DNA of 64,000 nucleotides from Pedobacter cryoconitis. Its GTDB lineage: Bacteria; Bacteroidota; Bacteroidia; Sphingobacteriales; Sphingobacteriaceae. Both the position numbers and the translations under genes were made by a program. Location of the stretch: contig NZ_JACHCE010000001.1 in the NCBI RefSeq assembly GCF_014200605.1, positions 496,001-560,000 on the forward strand, given 5' to 3'. Positions within the stretch are counted from its first letter, which is position 1. Every line of letters starts with the position of its first letter. Below the pieces are notes generated by a model that worked only from the letters and a program-made list of their open reading frames with translations, made no database searches and was not told the origin of the DNA. Below are positions 31,961-41,242 of this stretch, in pieces.

Positions 31961-32545
31961 TTATACAGACAGTGTTTTGGGAAACAAGCTTTTTAAAGAA
32001 GTTAAATATTCATTGATAGTTTCTTCACCTGCAGTAATTACTGAAGAAAAAAAACGGTGTTCTTCGATTTGTAATCCTGTAAATCCAAATGTGTTCTCTG
32101 CCACGATACGCATCGCTTTGAAAATCCCTTTATCATTGTAATTCTGTTCTTCTGAGCCTACTGTGTTGATGATATACATCTTTTTGCCTGCAAGCATTTG
32201 TTCTATTCCATGCTGTCCATAACGATAGGCGAATCCATAACTCAGTACCCTGTCAAAATAACCTTTGAGCAGCCCCGGCATTCCTGTCCACCATATTGGA
32301 TGAATAAGTGTAATGATATCGGCCCATTTGATATGTTCCTGTTCCTGAAGAATATCTTCAGCAATATTTCCGGTTTTAAAAGCTACAATATCTTTTGCTG
32401 ATAATACAGGATTGAAGTTTAATGTATAGAGATCACGCACACGGGTGAGGTGGCCATCCTGTAATGCCTGTTCTTGTACTTTTACCATAATCTCATGGTT
32501 TAAACTCTCTGAATTTGGGTGACAATAAATGATTAAATTGTTCAT
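31961..32545 (-). CDS. Flavodoxin-fold NAD(P)H:quinone oxidoreductase (KefF/MdaB type)
   Basis: 194 residues from MNNLIIYCHPN at 32545; an earlier in-frame ATG adds 12 residues (MLLLCPNKFKET) outside the fold. The flavodoxin-like NAD(P)H dehydrogenase family shows NLIIYCHPNSESLNHEI, WADIITLIHPIWWTGMPGLLKGYFDRVLSYGFAY and KMYIINTVGSEEQNY. It binds FMN or FAD and reduces quinones by two electrons. The divergent AraC-type gene 72 bp away is probably its regulator. Confidence 0.88.
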   Translation of the reverse strand: MNNLIIYCHPNSESLNHEIMVKVQEQALQDGHLTRVRDLYTLNFNPVLSAKDIVAFKTGNIAEDILQEQEHIKWADIITLIHPIWWTGMPGLLKGYFDRVLSYGFAYRYGQHGIEQMLAGKKMYIINTVGSEEQNYNDKGIFKAMRIVAENTFGFTGLQIEEHRFFSSVITAGEETINEYLTSLKSLFPKTLSV

Positions 32546-32617
32546 GGTTTCTTTAAATTTGTTAGGACAAAGTAGCAGCAATTAACTTGCTCAGAATTGT
32601 AAGAAAACGAAGGTGTT

Positions 32618-33472
32618 ATGGAGAATTTAGAAGCCGATGGGCAATTTTATGATGTTCGGCCTCCTTTAGATGAGGTAGTGAGTCATTTTTATCATCTTCA
32701 TACTGCTGCGGGTTCCAATACAGTTTTAAAACATCTGTCGCCCAATTTTGATATGCTGATGATTTTTAATTTTGGTGCTCCTATGCGTTTTTCATTTAAT
32801 GATGAACCCCTGAGCAACATTTTAATTAAACGTACTTCAGTGATCGGGCCATTAAGAAAAATGCTGAATTATGAATTACAGCCGGGAACAGATGCAATCA
32901 TTGTCAACTTTACCCTGAACGGTTTTTACAGGTTATTCAAAATCCCAATGAGTTCTTTATATTTAAATGAACTGACTGATCCGGATATATTAATTGATAA
33001 GAAGTGTTTTGCTGAGTTATGGGAGCAGTTAGCTGTATTAAATGATATTCAGCTTAGATTCCGGTTGATCGAGGAATACGCGGCTTCTTTTATCTCTGTA
33101 AACGAACCCTCAGCTATCCCTTTGTTATCGGGCGCTGCATATTTTCAAAATCCAGTCATACATCCTGTAAAAGCTATCGCTGAAAATGAAGCTTTATCAG
33201 AAAGAACAATACAACAGCGTTTTCAAAAATTCACGGGTTATTCTCCCAAAGAAATACTCCGTTTTATCCGTTTTAAAAAAGTGATTTATCAAATCATCAA
33301 TCAGGAAGATAAAATAATAGATCTGTTTGAACTGATAGAAACACATGGTTATCATGACCAGAGTCACCTGATTAAGGATTTTAACCACTTCCTGGGTACC
33401 ACCCCACGGAAGTTTATTAAAAACATAGCAGGTAAAGATTTCTGTATGACCAGACCAGGCAAACATTATTAA
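32618..33472 (+). CDS. AraC-family transcriptional regulator
   Basis: 284 residues. The C-terminal AraC domain contains HPVKAIAENEALSERTIQQRFQKFTGYSPKEILRFIRFKKVIYQI and ELIETHGYHDQSHLIKDFNHFLGTTPRKFIKNI, the two helix-turn-helix motifs of the family. The N-terminal part resembles the DUF6597-type ligand domain of Bacteroidota AraC regulators. It is divergent from a quinone reductase gene and probably controls it. Confidence 0.92.
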   Translation: MENLEADGQFYDVRPPLDEVVSHFYHLHTAAGSNTVLKHLSPNFDMLMIFNFGAPMRFSFNDEPLSNILIKRTSVIGPLRKMLNYELQPGTDAIIVNFTLNGFYRLFKIPMSSLYLNELTDPDILIDKKCFAELWEQLAVLNDIQLRFRLIEEYAASFISVNEPSAIPLLSGAAYFQNPVIHPVKAIAENEALSERTIQQRFQKFTGYSPKEILRFIRFKKVIYQIINQEDKIIDLFELIETHGYHDQSHLIKDFNHFLGTTPRKFIKNIAGKDFCMTRPGKHY

Positions 33473-33550
33473 TACTCAAATCAAACATTATCATTTATCA
33501 AAATGTTCTTTATTCAACCTGACCAGCTCAGGATTAGCGGATAATAAAAT

Positions 33551-34570
33551 ATGGAACATACAGATCACGTCAAACAATTAATCAGCATTGCAAATGCTAT
33601 GGTAGCCGATCATAAAGGCCTTGTTGCTATAGATGAAAGTGTTTCTACCTTAAACAAACGTTTTGAACTTGCCGGCATACCGCAAACAGAAGAATACAGA
33701 AGAGCTTACCGTGAAGTCTTAATTACAACGCCGGGTATAGGGAATTATATCAATGGAGCAATATTATTTGATGAAACCGTTCATCAGCAGACGCTGGCTG
33801 GTGTCTCTTTTCTGGATGAACTGAAAAAAGCAGGGGTGATACCGGGAATAAAGCTGGACGAAGGGACTGAAGATCTGGCTGGCTTCCCCAAAGAAAAAAT
33901 AACCAAAGGATTAGATGATCTTGCAGAGAGACTGACAGCGTATGCAAAGTCCGGCCTGAAGTTTGCCAAATGGAGAGGAGTGATCCTGATTGATGGTGAA
34001 CTGCCTTCAACCGCATGTATTTTGAGTAATACCCATGCACTTGCGCGTTATGCTGCTGCCTGTCAGCGTGCAGGTATTGTCCCTATTGTTGAGCCTGAAG
34101 TGATTATGGATGGGAAACATAGTATAGAGCGCTGTGCTGAAGTTACAGAAAAGGTCTTAAGCTCTTTATTTGAGCAGTTATACTTGCTTAAGGTAGAACT
34201 GGGCGGATTAATTTTAAAACCCAACATGATTCTCCCAGGTAAGGATTCAGCTCAGAAAGCAGATCCTGAATTGGTAGCCAAATTAACGGTTAACTGTTTA
34301 AGAAATGCTGTTCCCGCTACGGTTGCCGGAATTGCTTTTCTTTCAGGTGGTCAGGACCCGGTTACAGCTTGCCGGAATTTAAATGCAATTAATCTGGATT
34401 ATAAAGCTGAATTACCATGGCCTGTAACTTATTCGTTTTCCCGGGCACTGCATCAGCCGGCACTGGAAATCTGGAAAGGAAAAACTGAAAATGTGAAAGC
34501 TGCACAAGATTCTTTTCTTGAAATGGCAAGCGCATGCAAAGCTGCAAGATCAGGTGAGTATAAAAGCTAA
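33551..34570 (+). CDS. Class I fructose-bisphosphate aldolase
   Basis: 339 residues. Family motifs are LVAIDESVSTLNKRFELAGI, GILFDETVHQ-like ILFDETVHQQTLAG, and the Schiff-base Lys223 in GGLILKPNMILPGKDS. VAGIAFLSGGQDPVTACRNLNAIN and WPVTYSFSRALHQPALEIWKG follow, as in animal and plant type aldolases. It cleaves fructose 1,6-bisphosphate to two triose phosphates in glycolysis or gluconeogenesis. It stands alone before a very strong terminator. Confidence 0.95.
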   Translation: MEHTDHVKQLISIANAMVADHKGLVAIDESVSTLNKRFELAGIPQTEEYRRAYREVLITTPGIGNYINGAILFDETVHQQTLAGVSFLDELKKAGVIPGIKLDEGTEDLAGFPKEKITKGLDDLAERLTAYAKSGLKFAKWRGVILIDGELPSTACILSNTHALARYAAACQRAGIVPIVEPEVIMDGKHSIERCAEVTEKVLSSLFEQLYLLKVELGGLILKPNMILPGKDSAQKADPELVAKLTVNCLRNAVPATVAGIAFLSGGQDPVTACRNLNAINLDYKAELPWPVTYSFSRALHQPALEIWKGKTENVKAAQDSFLEMASACKAARSGEYKS

Positions 34571-34631
34571 AGTGTTGATTTATAGTTTTTAATATGTCGT
34601 GGATAATATTCCACAATATTCTACATTTCTA

Positions 34632-34680
34632 TGAAAACAAAGGGCCCCCGGAATTGAATTTCAGGGGCCCTTTGTTTTCA
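34632..34680. terminator. Strong bidirectional terminator after the aldolase gene
   Basis: TGAAAACAAAGGGCCCC (34632-34648) pairs with GGGGCCCTTTGTTTTCA (34664-34680), 17 perfect base pairs around a 15-base loop. It lies between the aldolase gene and a convergent lipoprotein gene, with A- and T-rich arms serving both directions. Confidence 0.9.
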
Positions 34681-34701
34681 AAATTATATGATGGGCTGAT
34701 A

Positions 34702-35076
34702 TTACTGGATTTTGATTTTAAAGCTATCTGTCTTTGGCGCTCCCGGATCTATAGCAGTAAGCTGATTGGAAATTAATCTGCCATAGGAATCAATGACTAC
34801 CAATCTGATTGTTTGTGGTTTTGCAGAATTTATTGTTGTTTTTAATTCAAAATCAGATACATAGCTGAATTTTATATCGCTGCTGTTCTTTACATCTACA
34901 GCATAGTTGTCCTGGAGAACGGTATATTTGAGCAGGCAATCTGAACATTCAACCCTGATTACGCCATCCTTTGAAAACACAACATTCGATAATGAATCAT
35001 AGCCGGAATCTTTTTTACAACCTGTAAAAAGGAGGCAAAGGCAAAAGATTAGTGTAGTGATTCTTAATGTATTCAT
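34702..35076 (-). CDS. Unknown small lipoprotein downstream of the signalling operon
   Basis: 124 residues from MNTLRITTL (an ATG three codons upstream is also in frame). The lipobox LLFTGCKKDSG predicts Cys20 lipidation. The mature part is beta-rich (VIRVECSDCLLKYTVLQDNYAVDVKNSSDIKFSYVSDFELKTTI) with a Cys pair CSDC. I do not recognise the family. It follows the response-regulator gene at 35135-35560 on the same strand after 58 bp and may belong to that operon. Confidence 0.65.
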   Translation of the reverse strand: MNTLRITTLIFCLCLLFTGCKKDSGYDSLSNVVFSKDGVIRVECSDCLLKYTVLQDNYAVDVKNSSDIKFSYVSDFELKTTINSAKPQTIRLVVIDSYGRLISNQLTAIDPGAPKTDSFKIKIQ

Positions 35077-35134
35077 AACATACATAAGACATTAATGATG
35101 CCATTTTGTATTTATGAAGTGTTGAAGGTAAATC

Positions 35135-35560
35135 CTATCCTACAATTAGAAAATTTGCTTTGAACAATTCTTCCAGGTGTACCGGGTATAGTGGTTTCTT
35201 TAGCAGTTTAATCACATAAGGGTTAGCCTCAGCTTTGCGTATATCACCAAAATCAAGTGTTGAAGATAACATCGCTACCACACAATTTTCTTTTAATTCC
35301 GGAGGAAATCTTTTGTAGTTTTCAAGGAATTCAAATCCATCCATTTCAGGCATCTGAATATCTAAAAGAATCAGATTCGGTAATTTATCAAGCTGATTTG
35401 AATGTGTATTGAAATAACTCAGTGCCTCTTCTCCAGATTGACACTGAATGATTTCGTCGAATAATTTAGAGATAAAAATGATTTTAGAGTTGATCTTCAG
35501 GTCGATGATATTGTCATCAACCAGCATCACTTTTAGGGGTCTCTCCAGTTTATTTGGCAT
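35135..35560 (-). CDS. Single-domain response regulator (CheY-like)
   Basis: 141 residues forming one receiver domain. VMLVDDNIIDLKIN carries the acidic pair, NLILLDIQMPEMDGFEFL carries the phospho-acceptor Asp at about 68, and LLKKPLYP carries the conserved Lys. There is no output domain. Its start overlaps the end of the receiver-kinase gene by 11 bp, so it is translationally coupled and is a probable phosphate acceptor of the kinases in this operon. Confidence 0.93.
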   Translation of the reverse strand: MPNKLERPLKVMLVDDNIIDLKINSKIIFISKLFDEIIQCQSGEEALSYFNTHSNQLDKLPNLILLDIQMPEMDGFEFLENYKRFPPELKENCVVAMLSSTLDFGDIRKAEANPYVIKLLKKPLYPVHLEELFKANFLIVG

Positions 35561-36629
35561 TGGGAATAGTAATTTTAAACGTAGTACCTTGGTTTAGTGA
35601 TGAACTGACAGCTATTGTTCCATCAATTTTGTTTAGTGCTTCTTTGACAATAAACAGTCCTAATCCACTTCCTTTGTTATTTTTAGCTTTAAAGAACTGG
35701 GTAAATATTTTTTCCAGATGTTCATTCAAAATACCCAGCCCATTGTCTGTAATTGATATTTCTGCTGATAAAAGATTAGCTTCTATCGTAATATCCACCA
35801 CCTTATGATGACCGCTCTCTTTTTGATATTTGATGGCATTGGAAATCAGGTTGCCTAATATCACTTCAATCCTGAAAGAGTCACCTTTAAATGGATGAGT
35901 CTGATTAATATTCAGATTAAACTGAGTATCCCTGTCACTATAGGCATACAGGTCAATCATCTCATCAACCAGTTTTTTGAAATCAATATCTGAATTTTCT
36001 GATACGTTTTTGTTGTTTTTATAATATTGAAGCGTCTTCTGGATATAATAGTCCAGCTTATTTGAACAGGATTCTATCAGTTCCCAATATTCACCGCTCG
36101 AATTGTACAGGCCTTCCATTTTGACCAGGTTGACAATGCCAATCACAGAAACAAGCGGGGCCCTTAACTCATGAGAGATGCTATAAATAAATCTGTTAAG
36201 CTCGTCATTTGTCTTTTCCAGCTCTTTAATTTTGTTCCTTAGATCAATTTTAGACCGGTAAGCGTCATGTGCGTTTTTGATAGAATTATGCAATTCCAGA
36301 TCATTCCAGGGTTTAGTGATATATCTGTATATATCTCCATGATTAATTGCATCAGCCAGTGCTGCAATATCAGTGTAACCAGTAAGAAGTATACGGATAG
36401 GATCAGGATAAGTAGTCGCAATGCTCTTGAAAAATTCCACACCAGTGGTCTCCGGCATTTTCTGATCGGCAATAATTACTTCTACAGATAGGTTTTCTAA
36501 TACCTTTAAACCTTCTGCAGCAGAAATTGCTGTATAAATTTCATATTGTCTCCTAAAACTTGCTTTGAATGCGAGGAGGTTGTTCTCTTCATCATCAATA
36601 TATAGAACTTTAACAGGCGAGCGAGTCAT
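35550..36629 (-). CDS. Cytoplasmic hybrid histidine kinase (receiver, HisKA, HATPase)
   Basis: 359 residues with no membrane segment. An RpfG-like receiver comes first (VKVLYIDDEENNLLAFKASFRRQYEI, VEVIIADQKMPETTGVEF, YITKPW). HisKA follows with FIYSISHELRAPLVSVIGI, then an HATPase domain with RIEVILGNLISNAIKYQ, ISITDNGLGI and GSGLGLFIVKEAL. The receiver is very similar to that of the divergent response regulator at 40763-41230. It starts one base after the stop of the 7TM sensor kinase gene and is likely to act in the same pathway. Confidence 0.93.
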   Translation of the reverse strand: MTRSPVKVLYIDDEENNLLAFKASFRRQYEIYTAISAAEGLKVLENLSVEVIIADQKMPETTGVEFFKSIATTYPDPIRILLTGYTDIAALADAINHGDIYRYITKPWNDLELHNSIKNAHDAYRSKIDLRNKIKELEKTNDELNRFIYSISHELRAPLVSVIGIVNLVKMEGLYNSSGEYWELIESCSNKLDYYIQKTLQYYKNNKNVSENSDIDFKKLVDEMIDLYAYSDRDTQFNLNINQTHPFKGDSFRIEVILGNLISNAIKYQKESGHHKVVDITIEANLLSAEISITDNGLGILNEHLEKIFTQFFKAKNNKGSGLGLFIVKEALNKIDGTIAVSSSLNQGTTFKITIPNAK

Positions 36630-36630
36630 A

Positions 36631-38787
36631 TTATTGTATGTTTAGAGGCAAGGTAATAATAAATTCTGTACCTAGATTTACTTTTGTAACAACATCAATA
36701 TGGCCTTTATGTTTTTCTATGATGCTAAAAACTATCGAAAGGCCTAATCCGGTCCCTTCTCCAACCTGTTTTGTGGTGAAGAAAGGTTCGAATATTTTCT
36801 GTTTAATTTCGTCTGTCATTCCCGAACCAGTATCCTTGATACTAATTTTTACATGATTATCTCCGGCAGTTGTTGAAATATAAATATATTCTTCGGATGC
36901 CGGGTTTTCTTTTACTTTTAGTGCATGTATTGCGTTGGTAATCAGGTTCATAAATACCTGATTAATCTTGCCGGGCAGACATTCTACTAAAGGCAGCGGC
37001 TGCAGATCTTTCACAATATTTATATATGGAGGAAGCGTACTTCTGACTAAAACCAACGTGGATTCTAACCCTTCATTCAGGTCTACAGGTTTAGTATCAC
37101 TCTCATCCAGCCTGCTGAAATTTTTCAGACTTCTGATAATTTCTGCTGTTCTTTTTGCACCCTCACCAATTCCTGAAAGTAATGAATTAATTTCTGTTTT
37201 GATAAAATCAATATCAATTTGTTTCTTAAATCTGTCTATAGCGGCGATCTGTTCAGGTATGTCACTGGATGGGTCCAGTTCTTCATATTTCTGGATAACA
37301 TCGTACAGATCGTTAATATCTAAGCCCAGAGGTTTGATATTTGAAGTTACAAAATTAATAGGATTATTTATTTCATGAGCGATACCGGCAGTTAACTGAC
37401 CCAGTCCGGCCATTTTTTCTGCATCCACCAGTTGTGACTGTGCTTCTTTTAATTCTTTAAGCGTAAGGTTTAAAGTGGCGTTCGAATTCTGTAATTCTTC
37501 AGTACGTCTGTTGACCTGGATTTCCAGTTCAATATTTTGTTCCCGGATCAGTCTTTCATTCTCTTTGGAAATTTGAAGCGCCTGTTCCTGTGATTGTTCT
37601 TTGTCCCTTCTATAAACGTTTATTTTATCGGCCAATGCAAAAGAAAGCAGGGTGATTTGTATCACAGAGCCGATTTCTAAAATATAAGAAGTAAAAAGAT
37701 TGTATTCAATTAAGTTGAAGTTCCTTAAGACAAAAATTACGACACACAATAAAAATATGGTATAAGCGATAAGGAAGAACAGGGCAGGGCGGGAGCCTTT
37801 TCTTCTGATCACATTGGCCACATAAAGGAAATACAGGGAGCCAAATAAGGCTAGTGTCTGTAAACATTTAATGCTGTCGATATGACGGCCCGAAAACCAT
37901 AAGCCCATCGCTATAAAATAGCAGGCTACAAATATATCTATTCCTATATGTAGTTTTGGGGTTTGTACTTTGGTCTGTAAAAACCTCTTTAAAAACAGGG
38001 CAGTAGTAATCCCAGAGAAAAACGGGACCAGAAATGAACTGTTTATGGCTAACCATGGACTATCCGGCCAGAGGAATTTAAAAGCATAACCCTGAAAAGT
38101 AGCCTGTGTAAGCCCGACAAAGAAGATGTAAATAATGTAATAGATATAACTCGGATCTTTGATCGTAAATGATATAAACAGGTTATATAAAATCATAATA
38201 ATGATAATACCTGCGTAGATACCGAATAATATATTTTTGTTGTTGTCATTAACCAATACCACTTTTGGAGTTCCCAGGGAAATTGGCAGCTGGATCTGAT
38301 CTGTAGAGTTGATACTGATATAAAAAGTTTCTTTCCCGCTTTTTGGAATCTTTATCGGGAAGATGTAATTGGGGTTATTGACCAGCCTTTCATGGAAAGA
38401 CTTGAATTTTCCTAGTTTTGATGAGGCATAAAGTTTATGCTGTTCCAGTCTGTAGAGTGTAATACTATCAATTGCGGGCTGTGCAACCACCAGCATCAGG
38501 CTTTCTACCTGACTTTGATTTTCTACAGTGAATTTAATCCATATCTTATCGGAGGTTATCCCCAGATTCGGGACCTTTTGATTGAGGTATTCAAACTTTC
38601 GGTGAATAATCTCATTGATGGTTAATGTTTTAGAAGGATCTTTGAAAACGGAAATTCCATTTTCAACTCTGAGGATTTTGTTGTCGTCTTTAAAGACCAG
38701 CGTGCTATCCTGAGCCGCTGAACAGGTTAGCACAGTATGGATTGAAAGCGCTATTAATAAAAAAAATACTTTTTTAAACAGGGTCAT
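36631..38787 (-). CDS. 7TMR-DISM sensor histidine kinase
   Basis: 718 residues. A signal peptide (about 1-25, ending SAAQD) precedes a periplasmic DISMED2-like domain (about 30-165, IWIKFTVENQSQVESLMLVVAQPAIDSITLYRL). Seven membrane helices follow at about 175-380, then a coiled coil (ENERLIREQNIELEIQVNRRTEELQNS). The kinase core has HisKA (MAGLGQLTAGIAHEINNPINFVTSN) and HATPase (KINQVFMNLITNAIHAL, ISIKDTGSGM, GTGLGLSIVFSIIEKHKG). DISM sensors are thought to bind small periplasmic ligands. The gene overlaps the acyltransferase-like gene by 14 bp. Confidence 0.94.
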   Translation of the reverse strand: MTLFKKVFFLLIALSIHTVLTCSAAQDSTLVFKDDNKILRVENGISVFKDPSKTLTINEIIHRKFEYLNQKVPNLGITSDKIWIKFTVENQSQVESLMLVVAQPAIDSITLYRLEQHKLYASSKLGKFKSFHERLVNNPNYIFPIKIPKSGKETFYISINSTDQIQLPISLGTPKVVLVNDNNKNILFGIYAGIIIIMILYNLFISFTIKDPSYIYYIIYIFFVGLTQATFQGYAFKFLWPDSPWLAINSSFLVPFFSGITTALFLKRFLQTKVQTPKLHIGIDIFVACYFIAMGLWFSGRHIDSIKCLQTLALFGSLYFLYVANVIRRKGSRPALFFLIAYTIFLLCVVIFVLRNFNLIEYNLFTSYILEIGSVIQITLLSFALADKINVYRRDKEQSQEQALQISKENERLIREQNIELEIQVNRRTEELQNSNATLNLTLKELKEAQSQLVDAEKMAGLGQLTAGIAHEINNPINFVTSNIKPLGLDINDLYDVIQKYEELDPSSDIPEQIAAIDRFKKQIDIDFIKTEINSLLSGIGEGAKRTAEIIRSLKNFSRLDESDTKPVDLNEGLESTLVLVRSTLPPYINIVKDLQPLPLVECLPGKINQVFMNLITNAIHALKVKENPASEEYIYISTTAGDNHVKISIKDTGSGMTDEIKQKIFEPFFTTKQVGEGTGLGLSIVFSIIEKHKGHIDVVTKVNLGTEFIITLPLNIQ

Positions 38788-39481
38788 GGAGGTTTGGAAT
38801 GTCTAAATTATATTCTAACTGGTACATACCTTTTGGGCCTCTTTCTTCAAAAAGCTGATGTGGATTATCACGCAGAGAAAGGATTTTTTCACGTTCAGCA
38901 TCATCTGCATTACTCAGGTCAAAAGGATTTCTTAATCTCATCGCAGTTGCTACAAGGTCGTCTTTCGGATAATAGAAAAGTCCATTGTTTCCAAGAGAAG
39001 TTTCAATCACGCAACCCACTCTTTTTCCCATTCTGACAGTTACCGGCGCACAAAGTACGAATAAACTAACGATAGGTAATTTTGCTGCCAGAACTGAGCC
39101 CACCCTGGCCAGTACATGGCTTCCAATACCCATACCAGCAACCTCTCTTGAATTCCATAAACCACATAATTCACAGGTTCCGCCACGATCTTCATCGGCA
39201 TTAATCATGTCATATATTTTGGAATCATACTTTCCTATAGCCGAAGCAATGGGAAGTTCGTATTGATCTGTCTTGATCTGAATTCTTGCGCCGCCATAGA
39301 CAAATTTTGTTTCTTTGTCTTCCACCAGGATCACCATAGTTTTTGGATCTTCTACCCAATCCTGTTTATTTGAAGTAATCTGCGTTATTCCATAAAGCTC
39401 CAGTAATCTTTTGTGGCCGACAATAAATTTTGAGCATGCTTCCGGATCATCCGGAGCTCTGAATGTTCTAATGTGTATCAT
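38774..39481 (-). CDS. GNAT-like N-acyltransferase coupled to the E1-like gene
   Basis: 235 residues. The acyl-CoA-binding signature of the GNAT fold is seen in NSREVAGMGIGSHVLARVGSVLAAKL (RxxGxG-like). TKFVYGGARIQIKTDQYELPIAS precedes it, and CAPVTVRMGKRVGCVIETSLGNNGLFYYPKDD follows. No family name is certain. The size and long substrate loop resemble acyltransferases that make N-acyl amino acids or autoinducers more than simple acetylases; this is a weak inference. Its gene overlaps both the E1-like gene upstream (14 bp) and the sensor kinase gene downstream (14 bp). Confidence 0.75.
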   Translation of the reverse strand: MIHIRTFRAPDDPEACSKFIVGHKRLLELYGITQITSNKQDWVEDPKTMVILVEDKETKFVYGGARIQIKTDQYELPIASAIGKYDSKIYDMINADEDRGGTCELCGLWNSREVAGMGIGSHVLARVGSVLAAKLPIVSLFVLCAPVTVRMGKRVGCVIETSLGNNGLFYYPKDDLVATAMRLRNPFDLSNADDAEREKILSLRDNPHQLFEERGPKGMYQLEYNLDIPNLHDPV

Positions 39482-40634
39482 TGTCCCCGTTTATATTAGT
39501 AATAGTATTGAATTCATCTTTAAACAAATTGTCGAAATCTACGAAGTATCTTCCAGAACTGGTAAATTGTTTAAGCAGAATTCTGCGGCTGATATCAGTA
39601 ATCATTGCCCCGCCCAGTGTTACTGCAGAGGCGAGCTGCGGCCAGCCTACAATTGTTTTGTTCATTTCACCCACAGATTTCATCATTGCCTCTGAAAGAT
39701 TTTCAAATCCAATAATTTTGGCCAGATAACCTATTTTCTCCGGAATAGTCAGTTTATTCAGCGTTTCAGTCAGCTGATCTGCAGTTAAAGCTTCCAGTTC
39801 AGCTACTTTTCCATGAAAGATTGGTCGCTGCGGTTCCAGATCGAAACGTTCTACATCCAGCATTCCTTTGTCATTGGTATCCATCACAACCGGTATACCG
39901 AGTGCTTTGGCTTTAATCCGCGCAAGGATTTTAATGTCAATCCCATCACACTCTTCCACCAGGATATCCAGTTTACCATTACCAGTGAAAAATCCATCAA
40001 TTGTATCCAGTGTAATACCTTCTGTAAAGCAGATCACATGGATGAATGGATCAAGTTCAGCAATCTGTCTTGCAGCTACAATCGCTTTATTCTGACCAAG
40101 GTCTTGTACATTGACCCTGATCCTGTTCATATTGCTCAGCTCAATTTCATCAAAATCAGCAAGACGGATCTCACCACAGGTACGTTCCATAGCCAGTGTT
40201 AAAGCAATGCTCTGTCCAACTGACAGACCAATAATCCCTATCTTTTTTTGCTTCAGGATAGCTATTTCTTCGGGTGTAACCTTATAAACATTTCTGCTGG
40301 TTCTTACCTGTGCAAATTCCTCTTCATCCAGCGTATGCACCAGTTTATTGGACCATGGATAATAAACCCATACGCCATACTGATCTGCCTCTGCGTTCAT
40401 ATGCAGAGCGATCAGCTCAGCAGATTCTGCTGCAGTCAGTTTTTTTTGCGGATTATTGAGTTTAATCAATTCTGCAAGCTGGCTTAAAATAGTGTCATAA
40501 ATGATCAGGCTGGTGTTGCTGTCAATTAAAGCTTTTAGCTTTTCTCCTTCTTCCGGGTTGATTAATCTGAAATAAACAGGACGGTATATTGTTGAATGGC
40601 CGGGAGCATTAACACTAGAATTAATCTTATCCAT
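39468..40634 (-). CDS. ThiF/E1-like adenylation-domain protein (Rv1355c-like)
   Basis: 388 residues. An N-terminal region of about 120 residues of unknown fold precedes a ThiF/MoeB-type Rossmann domain: KKIGIIGLSVGQSIALTLAMERTCGEIRLADFDEIELSNMNRI, then GQNKAIVAARQIAELDPFIHVICF and LVEECDGIDIKILARIKAKALGIPVVMDTND. The adenylating Arg/Asp residues appear present. The CxxC zinc pairs and the clear catalytic Cys of ubiquitin-type E1 enzymes are absent, so thioester transfer is unlikely. It resembles the ThiF half of the mycobacterial Rv1355c type. It is the first gene of the five-gene operon and probably activates a carboxylate for the acyltransferase-like partner. Confidence 0.82.
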   Translation of the reverse strand: MDKINSSVNAPGHSTIYRPVYFRLINPEEGEKLKALIDSNTSLIIYDTILSQLAELIKLNNPQKKLTAAESAELIALHMNAEADQYGVWVYYPWSNKLVHTLDEEEFAQVRTSRNVYKVTPEEIAILKQKKIGIIGLSVGQSIALTLAMERTCGEIRLADFDEIELSNMNRIRVNVQDLGQNKAIVAARQIAELDPFIHVICFTEGITLDTIDGFFTGNGKLDILVEECDGIDIKILARIKAKALGIPVVMDTNDKGMLDVERFDLEPQRPIFHGKVAELEALTADQLTETLNKLTIPEKIGYLAKIIGFENLSEAMMKSVGEMNKTIVGWPQLASAVTLGGAMITDISRRILLKQFTSSGRYFVDFDNLFKDEFNTITNINGDNDTH

Positions 40635-40762
40635 TTTTGCTTTATTGTGTGAGCTTTTGTGTAAAATTGATCAATTATTATTTAGAAATAATTTTTATCC
40701 GAAATTAGTTTTTTAGAATTTATAAAAGCAATATATTTAACAAAAAAATCCAATAAAAAACA

Positions 40763-41230
40763 ATGAATTCCGACACCCCAATTAATGTGCTTTATGTGGA
40801 TGATGAAGTTCATAATCTTAACTCTTTTAAAGCCGGCTTTAGAAGGAAATTCAACATTTTTACAGCAGAATCTGCAGTAGAGGGACGGAAAATATTAGAA
40901 ACTGAACTTATTCATGTAATTATCACAGATCAACGCATGCCGGTTACTACTGGTATAGAATTTCTGGAGTCAATAATTCCTGATTTTCCTGATCCAATCA
41001 GGATATTGCTGACAGGCTACGCAGATATTAATGCTGTAATTGATGCCATCAACAAAGGTCAGGTTTATAAATATATTCAAAAGCCCTGGATGGATGAAGA
41101 TCTGAGGATCAACATCGAAAAAGCATATGAAATTTATGCCTTGAGAAAAGAGAATAAAGAATTGACAGAAGCATTGCTGGTAGCTAACAAACAGCTGGAG
41201 TTTTTATTAAGACAGAATCTGCTTTCTTAA
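40763..41230 (+). CDS. RpfG-like response regulator without output domain, divergent to the E1-like operon
   Basis: 155 residues. The receiver has NVLYVDDEVHNLNSFKAGFRRKFNIF, VIITDQRMPVTTGIEFLES with the phospho-acceptor Asp, and YIQKPWMDEDLRINIEKAYE. A C-terminal coiled coil (LRKENKELTEALLVANKQLEFLLRQN) follows instead of an HD-GYP or kinase domain. The receiver is closely related to the one in the hybrid kinase at 35550-36629, suggesting duplication. The gene diverges from the E1-like gene with 128 bp between them. Confidence 0.92.
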   Translation: MNSDTPINVLYVDDEVHNLNSFKAGFRRKFNIFTAESAVEGRKILETELIHVIITDQRMPVTTGIEFLESIIPDFPDPIRILLTGYADINAVIDAINKGQVYKYIQKPWMDEDLRINIEKAYEIYALRKENKELTEALLVANKQLEFLLRQNLLS

Positions 41231-41242
41231 TCACAAAATGCA

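Noticed and set aside
34632..34680. The 17-bp palindrome after the aldolase gene as a transposon end
   Set aside because: No transposase, target duplication or second end is present; its place between convergent genes and the A/T arms fit a terminator.
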